Shown here piece by piece: positions 1 to 4,670 of a stretch of DNA of 10,598 nt; the stretch's first letter is position 1; each line of letters opens with the position of its first letter. Where the stretch lies: assembly GCA_904394195.1 (NCBI GenBank), contig CAJFNH010000031.1, positions 1 through 10,598 on the forward strand, in the 5' to 3' direction. A program made the position numbers and the translations under genes. The notes under the pieces are model-generated. The model had not been told where the DNA came from. It did not search any database and saw nothing but the letters and a program-made list of their open reading frames with translations. Source of the DNA: Candidatus Gallimonas caecicola (GTDB lineage: Bacteria; Bacillota; Clostridia; Christensenellales; Borkfalkiaceae).

Positions 1-180
1 GCTCTCCTGCACAAAGCGCTTCCACCAGGCGCGCTTTAAGTTGTTCTTGATCTCCACGCCCACGGGGCCGTAGTCCCAGGTGTTGCCCATGCCGCCGTAG
101 ATCTCGCTGCCGGGAAAGATGATGCCGCGCGCCTTGCACAGCGCGACGAGTTTGTCCATCGTGACCGCTTTGTTCGCCAT
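1..180 (-). CDS. glyQS: Glycyl-tRNA synthetase, dimeric (eukaryote-like) type, N-terminal part
   Basis: This is the first 60 codons of a leftward gene cut by the window edge. Glycine-tRNA ligase charges tRNA-Gly with glycine using ATP in the cytoplasm. The visible protein begins MANKAVTMDKLVALCKARG and continues with FPGSEIYGG (residues 22-30), NTWDYGPVGVE (33-43) and KRAWWKRFVQES (49-60). These are hallmark N-terminal blocks of the single-chain homodimeric class II GlyRS, not of the alpha2-beta2 GlyQ/GlyS enzyme. The ATG at 180 is chosen because it lies 7 bases after AAGGG and matches the usual family start; a second in-frame Met at residue 8 is less likely. Catalytic motifs 2 and 3 and the anticodon-binding domain lie outside the window. 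A strong promoter sits just upstream, and the short leader leaves no room for a T-box. Confidence 0.95.
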   Translation of the reverse strand, partial: MANKAVTMDKLVALCKARGIIFPGSEIYGGMGNTWDYGPVGVEIKNNLKRAWWKRFVQES

Positions 181-187
181 AACCGTA

Positions 188-192
188 CCCTT
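188..192 (-). promoter_or_regulatory. Ribosome binding site of the glycyl-tRNA synthetase gene
   Basis: AAGGG on the minus strand, 7 bases before the ATG at 180. It is a modest Shine-Dalgarno match that supports this start over the Met seven codons further in. Confidence 0.6.
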
Positions 193-213
193 ATTTCAAG
201 AATTTTCCCGAAT

Positions 214-242
214 ATTATACTCTATTCTCTTCCCGTTGGCAA
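214..242 (-). promoter_or_regulatory. Sigma-A promoter for the glycyl-tRNA synthetase gene
   Basis: Read on the minus strand, TTGCCA (237-242) is followed after exactly 17 bases by a perfect TATAAT (214-219). Transcription should start near 207, giving a leader of about 27 nt. That is far too short for the glycine T-box often found in front of Firmicutes glycyl-tRNA synthetase genes. Confidence 0.8.
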
Positions 243-334
243 GTAAAAAGAGGCATGGCGGTACTTTTTTGATATTCTCCGTCAAAGCGGGAGGCGGAAT
301 GGTGTTCGCGTTATCATGCCTGTAAGACAACGTA

Positions 335-430
335 AGGGGGGATTCCTACGCTGCGGGCTGACGCCCTCCGCTCTGAATGACGGTTTTTCATGCCGGTTTT
401 CGTCATTCAGAGCGGAGCGAAGAATCCCCT
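335..430. repeat. REP/MITE-like imperfect palindromic element
   Basis: The inner arms CCGCTCTGAATGACG (368-382) and CGTCATTCAGAGCGG (401-415) are perfect inverted repeats around an 18-base loop. The pairing resumes outside: the left arm carries GGGGATTCCTACGCT (338-352), the right arm AGCGAAGAATCCCC (416-429). The left arm also has about 15 extra bases (353-367) that can form their own mini-hairpin, GGGC-TGAC-GCCC. The sequence resembles a dispersed GTCATTC-AGCGAAGCGAAGAATC-type palindrome that I know from many bacterial genomes. It encodes nothing and is probably a non-autonomous dispersed repeat. Copy number cannot be judged from one window. Confidence 0.75.
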
Positions 431-473
431 TGGGTGCAGTCAGTCCAAAAAAATTTCTGTACGACATATCTTA

Positions 474-502
474 TTAAAAACTTTTTTGCGAAAGTTTATG
501 AT
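474..502 (+). promoter_or_regulatory. Promoter of the cysteine-rich small protein gene
   Basis: TTAAAA (474-479), 17 bases, then TATGAT (497-502). An overlapping alternative is an extended -10 box, TG-A-TAAAAT (499-507). Either would start transcription near 509-515, about 20-25 bases before the ATG at 535. The -35 is only a 4/6 match, so the exact hexamers are uncertain. Confidence 0.55.
478..497. promoter_or_regulatory. Palindrome filling the promoter spacer, possible operator
   Basis: AAACTTT (478-484) and AAAGTTT (491-497) are perfect 7-base inverted repeats separated by TTTGCG. The dyad occupies the spacer between the proposed -35 and -10 hexamers, a usual position for a repressor site. 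AT-rich dyads arise easily by chance, so the regulatory reading is inference. Confidence 0.3.
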
Positions 503-534
503 AAAATAGAAAAAACAAATTGAAGGGAGAGGAC

Positions 535-840
535 ATGGAACAACATTGCTGTGCGACATGTAAGTTTTATGACAGATTGTACTTTATCCACAAGGCGCAG
601 CTGATGGGGGCGGACTACGGCACCTGCCTGCATACGCGCACGATCAGACGGTTGCGGAACAAGGCAGACGTATGTCCGCGCTACTGCAAGGGAGCGGTCG
701 GGCAATTCGATGGGGCGCGGATCGACGGGGAGCTGCGGGACATGGCAAAAAATCTGCGCGACATCTCGATCCTTTTGCGCAGCCGTGAAATTCTGCTGCC
801 TGTCTCCGCTGATGCGCCGTCTGCCGGCGATCCGTCATAA
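535..840 (+). CDS. Cysteine-rich small protein of unknown function
   Basis: A 101-residue soluble protein that I do not recognise as a named family. It begins MEQHCCATCKFYDRLYF. Six cysteines sit in its first half: C5, C6, C9, C31, C47 and C51, in the arrangement CCxxC, then GTC, then CPRYC. Such spacing suits a small zinc- or iron-sulfur-binding fold, though no metal can be proved from sequence. Residues 67-92 are rich in charged and hydrophobic residues and look helical; the tail is Pro/Ser/Ala-rich. The ATG at 535 is preferred over an in-frame TTG at 520 because AAGGGAG (523-529) lies 5 bases upstream of it. It has its own promoter, is divergent from the glycyl-tRNA synthetase gene, and lies 123 bases before glnS, which has a separate promoter. 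There is no signal peptide or membrane segment. Confidence 0.8.
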   Translation: MEQHCCATCKFYDRLYFIHKAQLMGADYGTCLHTRTIRRLRNKADVCPRYCKGAVGQFDGARIDGELRDMAKNLRDISILLRSREILLPVSADAPSAGDPS

Positions 841-910
841 CGTTGTCCCGTGCATTTCTTCATAAAATTTATAAAATCGTCTGTAAACGGTATCATTTTC
901 GGCGGAAATA

Positions 911-919
911 TGCTATAAT
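911..919 (+). promoter_or_regulatory. Extended -10 promoter for the glnS operon
   Basis: TG-C-TATAAT is a perfect extended -10 (TG at 911-912, hexamer 914-919). No good -35 lies 16-18 bases upstream, as is common for extended -10 promoters. Transcription should begin near 926, giving a leader of about 38 nt with no space for a T-box. The rest of the 841-963 gap shows no strong terminator for the preceding gene. Confidence 0.7.
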
Positions 920-963
920 CGTAGCGGATAAAAATTTTCGGAACACGCTGCGGAGGATGAAGT

Positions 964-2589
964 ATGGCGGAAGCCACCAATTTTATCGAACAGATCATCG
1001 AAGAGGACCTTGCGTCCGGCAAGATCAAAGCCGTTCAGACGCGCTTCCCGCCCGAGCCCAACGGCTATCTGCATATCGGGCACGCCAAGAGCATGTACGT
1101 CAACTTCGGCATCGCCGAAAAGTACGGCGGAAAGTGCAACCTGTTCTACGACGACACCAATCCGAGCAAGGAAAAGACGGAGTTTGTGGACGCCATCAAG
1201 CGCGATATCACCTGGCTGGGCTACCACTGGGCGAAGGAGGTGTACGCCTCCGATTTCTTCGATACCATCTATGAGTATGCGGAGCGGCTCATCCTCGAGG
1301 GCAAGGCGTTCGTGTGCGACCTGTCCGCCGAGGAGATCCGCGCCACGCGCGGCACGCTCACCGAGCCGGGCACCGAGAGCCCGTACAGAAACCGCACGCC
1401 CGAGGAAAACCTGAAGCTCTTCCGCGAGATGAAGGCGGGCAAGTATGCGGACGGGGAGAAGTGCCTGCGCGCCAAGATCGACATGGCGTCCCCCAACGTC
1501 AACATGCGCGATCCCGTCATCTACCGCATTTTGCGCGCCACCCATCACCGCACGGGGGACAAGTGGTGCATCTATCCCATGTACGACTATGCGCACCCCA
1601 TCTGCGACTATCTGCAGGGGGTCACCCACTCGCTCTGCACGCTGGAGTTTGAAGATCACCGCCCGCTCTATGACTGGGTGGGTATCTCGCTCGGCTTTGA
1701 CCCCAAGCCCCGTCAGATCGAGTTCGCGCGCCTGAACATGACCAACCTGGTCATGAGCAAGCGGTATCTGAAAAAGCTGGTCGAGGACGGCTCGGTGCAC
1801 GGCTGGGACGACCCGCGCATGCCCACGCTCGCGGGGCTGCGCAACCGCGGGATCCCCGCCGCCGCCGTGCGCGATTTCTGCGACCGGGCGGGCGTCGCCA
1901 AGGCGCAGTCGGAGTGCGATATCAGCTATTTCGAAGCGGTCGTGCGCGAATATCTCAATGCCCGCGCGCCGCGTGCGATGGCGGTCGTCGACCCCCTGAA
2001 GCTCACCATCACCAACTATGAGGGGAGCGAGGAGGTGGACTTTGAGATCAACCAGCTCGACCCCGCGGCGGGTAGCAGACGGGTGACGTTCGGCAAGCAT
2101 CTGTACATCGAGCGCGCCGACTTCTCCCTGGATCCGCCGCCCAAGTATCACCGCCTGAAGATCGGCGGCGTGGCGCGCCTGAAGAACGCGTACATCGTGC
2201 GTTGCAACGAGGCGGTGACCGACAAAGAGGGCAACGTCACCGAAATTTTGTGCACATACCTGCCCGAGAGCCGCAGCGGGCACGATACGAGCGGCGTCAA
2301 GGCGAAGGGGGTGCTGCACTGGGTGAACGCGGATACCTGTGCGGACGCGGTGCTCAAGCAATACGATCACCTTCTGCGCGACGCGGACTATGCGGGGCAG
2401 GACTTCTCCGAGCGCATGAATCTTGACAGCGAGCATATCTTCGCGGCGAAGGCGGAGCCCTGCCTTGCCGAAGCCGCCGAGGGGAGCGCCTTCCAGCTCA
2501 TGCGTACGGGCTATTACAAGGTGTGCCGCGACGGGGGAAAGCTGTGCCTTTCGGAGATCGTGTCGCTCAAGGATAATTTCAACAAGTAA
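964..2589 (+). CDS. glnS: Glutaminyl-tRNA synthetase
   Basis: A 541-residue class I aminoacyl-tRNA synthetase that joins glutamine to tRNA-Gln in the cytoplasm. Its length is close to that of E. coli GlnRS (about 554). The Rossmann catalytic core shows TRFPPEPNGYLHIGH with HIGH at residues 37-40, then DDTNPSKE, and the KMSKS-equivalent VMSKR at 263-267. Other GlnRS blocks are present: CLRAKIDMASP, KWCIYPMYD and THSLCTLEFEDHR. These separate it from non-discriminating GluRS. The C-terminal anticodon-binding beta-barrels start near residue 335 (APRAMAVVDPLKL) and include RLKNAYIVR. GGAGG at 952-956, 7 bases before the ATG, fixes the start. Its presence implies direct glutamine charging rather than sole reliance on GatCAB transamidation, a trait patchy among Firmicutes. 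The next gene begins 24 bases downstream, so it probably heads an operon. Confidence 0.97.
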   Translation: MAEATNFIEQIIEEDLASGKIKAVQTRFPPEPNGYLHIGHAKSMYVNFGIAEKYGGKCNLFYDDTNPSKEKTEFVDAIKRDITWLGYHWAKEVYASDFFDTIYEYAERLILEGKAFVCDLSAEEIRATRGTLTEPGTESPYRNRTPEENLKLFREMKAGKYADGEKCLRAKIDMASPNVNMRDPVIYRILRATHHRTGDKWCIYPMYDYAHPICDYLQGVTHSLCTLEFEDHRPLYDWVGISLGFDPKPRQIEFARLNMTNLVMSKRYLKKLVEDGSVHGWDDPRMPTLAGLRNRGIPAAAVRDFCDRAGVAKAQSECDISYFEAVVREYLNARAPRAMAVVDPLKLTITNYEGSEEVDFEINQLDPAAGSRRVTFGKHLYIERADFSLDPPPKYHRLKIGGVARLKNAYIVRCNEAVTDKEGNVTEILCTYLPESRSGHDTSGVKAKGVLHWVNADTCADAVLKQYDHLLRDADYAGQDFSERMNLDSEHIFAAKAEPCLAEAAEGSAFQLMRTGYYKVCRDGGKLCLSEIVSLKDNFNK

Positions 2590-2613
2590 TCGGAGGTCTC
2601 TCCGGGAGGATAT

Positions 2614-3633
2614 ATGGTCGATCCGGGCATGCTCATTGCGATCGGCGCGGGCGTTCTTGCGCTCGCGGCGCTCATCTACGGCATCGTACGAAAATTCACG
2701 CGCGTGTCATGGCTCTCATGGCAGGTGCTCATCGTCTTTGCGGCAACGCTGCTTGTCGGCGTTCTTCCTGTGCCGGACGGGGCGTGGGGAGGCTTTGCCG
2801 TGGCGGCGGGCGTTCTGGCGGGGGCAAGCGCGCTCGTGCTTGCCGTTGGCGGCATTGTGCGGCACGCCATGCTCGCAAGGGAGCGTCCCGCCCCCCTCTT
2901 TTTCCGCTTTTTGAGCCGGCTCCTGGGCGGCGTGACGGCGGTGCTCAACCTGTTCGTCTTTCTCGTCGCGCTCGCCGCGCCCGTGTTCGTGGCGCTGCCC
3001 ATGTTCGGGCCGGACTACACGCAGGCGCTCGCGCCGCTGTATGAAAGCGCCGTCTGGGGCTATGTCGAAGGGCACGCGCTCGACCTGCTCATGGCGGCGG
3101 TCTGCGTCGTCATGATGCGCGCCGGCTACCGCATCGGGTTTGCGCGCTCTGTCTGGACGGTGCTCACGCTGGCGCTGGGCGTGGGTGCGCTCGTGCTCTC
3201 CGTATTCATGGCGATCAACGTGCCCTTCCTTGCCGACCTGTCCGCCTCCATTGCTGCGGGCCTGCCCGAAACGCTGGGCGCCGGCGCGGGCGTGCTGGGA
3301 ACGGTCATCGTGGCGGCGATCTGCTTCGCCGTCATGCTCATCGTCATCATTCTCATCACGCTGCTCATCAACCTGCTCGTCAGAAAGCTCAAGGGCAGCG
3401 CGGTGCTGGGCGTCATCGACGGCGTGCTCATGGCGGCGGTGTTCACGGCGCTCTTCTTTGTCATCGGCTGCGGCTTCGATCTGGCGGCGGGCTACCTTGC
3501 CGTCGAGGGTGCAGGGCTTCCGATGGGGGAGACGCTCTCCTTTGTCGGCACTTCGCTGGAGGAATTTTTCACCTCGTCGCCGCTCGCGGCAATGCTGTAC
3601 GAGTACAACCCCGCGCTGCTTCTTCTGCCGTAA
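2614..3633 (+). CDS. Polytopic membrane protein with CvpA-like halves
   Basis: A 339-residue integral membrane protein with about seven or eight predicted hydrophobic helices. The C-terminal half (about 155-290) resembles the CvpA family: a basic GYRIGFARS turn (171-179) after a first helix, two long hydrophobic stretches, then LLVRKLKGSAVLGVIDGVLM (254-273), like the conserved CvpA helix-turn that contains small residues. The N-terminal half seems to repeat the plan more loosely, with YGIVRKFTRVSW (22-33) and RLLGGVTAVLNLFVFLVAL (102-120). CvpA proteins are linked to colicin V production and envelope functions, but their biochemical role is unclear, so no specific function is assigned. A strong GGGAGG lies just upstream of the ATG; between glnS and this gene a small hairpin (CGGAG-GTCT-CTCCG, 2591-2604) abuts that site. 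It is likely cotranscribed with glnS. Confidence 0.75.
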   Translation: MVDPGMLIAIGAGVLALAALIYGIVRKFTRVSWLSWQVLIVFAATLLVGVLPVPDGAWGGFAVAAGVLAGASALVLAVGGIVRHAMLARERPAPLFFRFLSRLLGGVTAVLNLFVFLVALAAPVFVALPMFGPDYTQALAPLYESAVWGYVEGHALDLLMAAVCVVMMRAGYRIGFARSVWTVLTLALGVGALVLSVFMAINVPFLADLSASIAAGLPETLGAGAGVLGTVIVAAICFAVMLIVIILITLLINLLVRKLKGSAVLGVIDGVLMAAVFTALFFVIGCGFDLAAGYLAVEGAGLPMGETLSFVGTSLEEFFTSSPLAAMLYEYNPALLLLP

Positions 3634-3660
3634 ATAATTCCGCCGTGCCGTGCGCATACT

Positions 3661-4020
3661 GTGCGCGTGACGACGTTGGACGAACGTACGCTCGCGCTGC
3701 TCGAACGTCTGGAGGCGCTGTGCGCGGGCGGCGGCTATCATATCCTTGAGGCCGCCGACCTTGCGCCCTTTTCTGCGGAGGAGGCGGGTCAGGCGCTCAT
3801 CTGTCTTTCCGATGCGCGCTGCGTGGAGATCCGCTATGCGGAAAACGGAACGTATTGCCTGCGGGTACTACCTGCGGGCAGGGCATATGTTGCGTACGCG
3901 CGCGAGCGTGCGCGGGAAGCTCGTATTTCCCGGCGCCGCAACGCGCTTTTTGCCTTTTTCGGAGCGCTTGCAGGCGGATTTTTCGGGTCGCTCCTCGCCG
4001 TCCTTCTCGTCGGGGGTTGA
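3661..4020 (+). CDS. Small winged-helix-like protein with C-terminal membrane helix (first of pair)
   Basis: A protein of about 119 residues of unknown function. Residues 5-75 look like a compact helix-helix-helix-hairpin, as in winged-helix domains: LDERTLALLERLEAL, then SAEEAGQALICLSD, then two strands around VEIRYAENGTYCLRVL. A basic linker (RERAREARISRRR, 81-93) leads to one hydrophobic helix at 95-117, so the N-terminal part would stay cytoplasmic. It is a distant relative of the next gene's product; both share TY, five residues, then P-x-G-x-A at the end of the second strand. The start is weak: GTG at 3661 or 3667, with no visible Shine-Dalgarno sequence and a small hairpin (3652-3666) over it. 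The gene is in the same frame as the membrane-protein gene ending at 3633, which makes coupling or reinitiation plausible. DNA binding is not shown. Confidence 0.7.
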   Translation: MRVTTLDERTLALLERLEALCAGGGYHILEAADLAPFSAEEAGQALICLSDARCVEIRYAENGTYCLRVLPAGRAYVAYARERAREARISRRRNALFAFFGALAGGFFGSLLAVLLVGG

Positions 4021-4022
4021 CC

Positions 4023-4388
4023 ATGTGGAACGCGATGCTGGACAGAAGGGAAAACGATGTGATGTGCGCGCTTCTCACGCTCTCTGCGGGGAAGGCGCGT
4101 TTTCTTGCTTCCCCGCAAGAGGTGCTCGCCCTCGTCCGCGGCAGGTGGGACGACGAGGGGCTGGAGCGCACGCTCGCCTCGCTCGCGCAGGACGGCTATG
4201 TGGACTATATCGCCACCGAGCGCAAGGGGGAAAAGACCTATGTCGTCGAGCTGCGCCCCAAGGGCGCGGCATTTTTGCGCAATTCGCATACCGACCGCCG
4301 CCGCTTTTTCGTACGGCTGTTCGTTGCCGCCGTCTGCGGGCTCGCCTCCGCGCTCATCGGCATTTTGCTCAAGCTCATCTTCTCATAA
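4023..4388 (+). CDS. Small winged-helix-like protein with C-terminal membrane helix (second of pair)
   Basis: A 121-residue relative of the preceding protein; function unknown. The N-terminal part (about 5-80) has helices at LDRRENDVMCALLTL, PQEVLALV and DEGLERTLASLAQDG, then a hairpin through YVDYIATERKGEKTYVVEL ending in RPKGAAFL. This is the shape of a winged-helix domain, including the typical L-x-x-L-x-x-x-G-Y-V pattern leading into the wing. A basic DRRR (91-94) precedes one hydrophobic helix at 96-120, so it would be a tail-anchored or inner-membrane protein with a cytosolic head. The ATG at 4023 lies only 2 bases after the stop of the first copy, with GGGGG (4012-4016) as a weak ribosome site, indicating translational coupling. 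No terminator follows before the uvrB promoter. I cannot tell whether it binds DNA, RNA or protein. Confidence 0.75.
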   Translation: MWNAMLDRRENDVMCALLTLSAGKARFLASPQEVLALVRGRWDDEGLERTLASLAQDGYVDYIATERKGEKTYVVELRPKGAAFLRNSHTDRRRFFVRLFVAAVCGLASALIGILLKLIFS

Positions 4389-4393
4389 ACAGT

Positions 4394-4422
4394 TGACATT
4401 TTTGCACCGTTGCGGTATGATA
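4394..4422 (+). promoter_or_regulatory. Sigma-A promoter of uvrB
   Basis: A perfect TTGACA (4394-4399), exactly 17 bases, then TATGAT (4417-4422). Transcription should start near 4429, just 40 bases after the end of the preceding gene and inside the LexA-type operator. The leader to the uvrB ATG is then about 240 nt. Confidence 0.88.
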
Positions 4423-4428
4423 GAAGGC

Positions 4429-4442
4429 GAACAAAAGTTTAC
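4429..4442. promoter_or_regulatory. LexA (DinR-type) operator of uvrB
   Basis: CGAACAAAAGTTTA fits the Bacillus DinR/LexA box CGAAC-RNRY-GTTYG at 12 of 14 positions, with both core half-sites (GAAC and GTT) intact at the correct 4-base spacing. It lies 6 bases after the -10 hexamer, over the predicted transcription start, where a bound repressor would block initiation. uvrB is a classic SOS gene in Bacillus and other Firmicutes, so position, sequence and gene agree. Confidence 0.75.
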
Positions 4443-4473
4443 TTTTCAGCGGTCTCTCTGCGCCCATCCCCCC

Positions 4474-4510
4474 TGCGTCCCCCCTTCCCGCGGGGAAGGG
4501 GGGACGCAGA
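4474..4510 (+). repeat. Perfect 17-bp GC-rich hairpin in the uvrB leader
   Basis: CTGCGTCCCCCCTTCCC (4474-4490) is followed by a 3-base loop (GCG) and its exact reverse complement (4494-4510). No T run follows on either strand, so it is not a standard intrinsic terminator. It begins about 45 nt into the predicted transcript. It may be an RNA structure that slows or protects the message, or an unrelated dispersed palindrome inserted in the leader. Confidence 0.85.
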
Positions 4511-4565
4511 AACTCCCGTGAGGCAAAGGAACTGAACAAGAACTTTTCTATTGGAGCAGGGGAAC

Positions 4566-4619
4566 AGAAGCAAAAACTTCTCCGCAGAGCGCAGCGAGCG
4601 GTGGGTTTTTCCGAAGTTC
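4566..4619 (+). promoter_or_regulatory. Alternative pairings in the uvrB leader (possible attenuator)
   Basis: AGAAG (4566-4570) can pair with CTTCT (4577-4581) across CAAAAA. Alternatively AACTTC (4575-4580) can pair with GAAGTT (4614-4619), enclosing CCGC (4582-4585) with GCGG (4598-4601), which is followed by TTTTT at 4606-4610. The two foldings compete for CTTC at 4577-4580. The stems are short and the terminator-like form is weak, so this is only a candidate. Confidence 0.25.
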
Positions 4620-4625
4620 GTGCAA

Positions 4626-4649
4626 TTCTTTTTGTCAGTTCAAAAAGAA
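4626..4649 (+). promoter_or_regulatory. 9-bp AU-rich hairpin before the uvrB ribosome site
   Basis: TTCTTTTTG (4626-4634), loop TCAGTT, CAAAAAGAA (4641-4649): a perfect 9-bp stem ending 10 bases before the AGAGG ribosome site (4660-4664). It is AU-rich and probably of modest stability. It might affect ribosome loading, or be incidental. Confidence 0.4.
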
Positions 4650-4670
4650 ATCTGTGAACAGAGGTTTTTT

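Larger units (their letters stand above)
181..534. other. Intergenic region between two divergent genes
   Basis: No credible gene lies in these 354 bases. It holds the leftward synthetase promoter (214-242), a palindromic repeat element (335-430), and the rightward promoter of the cysteine-rich gene (474-502) with its internal palindrome. I see nothing identifiable in 243-334. Short open frames here, including one of 61 codons on the minus strand (282-467), mostly translate the repeat and have no convincing ribosome binding site. Confidence 0.7.

Noticed and set aside
282..467. A 61-codon minus-strand frame
   Set aside because: Much of it translates the palindromic repeat at 335-430, a frequent source of spurious small proteins.
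181..963. T-box riboswitches before the two aminoacyl-tRNA synthetase genes
   Set aside because: The promoters place transcription starts only about 27 and 38 nt before the start codons, too short for a T-box leader, and no T-box consensus was seen.
913..2436. A 507-codon open frame on the minus strand
   Set aside because: It is antisense to glnS, which is certain by its motifs. Long antisense frames are expected opposite GC-rich genes, and the translation resembles no family.
2716..3741. A 341-codon minus-strand frame rich in H, R, E and D
   Set aside because: It is the complement of the membrane-protein gene; the odd composition is what antisense of hydrophobic GC-rich codons gives. No start signal was seen.
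4474..4510. Intrinsic terminator between the glnS operon and uvrB
   Set aside because: The hairpin is strong, but there is no U tract on either strand, and it lies downstream of the uvrB promoter, so it would cut uvrB itself.
4551..4670. A 40-residue N-terminal extension of UvrB from TTG 4551
   Set aside because: Known UvrB proteins begin close to the PTGDQPQAI block, AGAGG stands before the ATG at 4671, and the extension is made from leader hairpin sequence.
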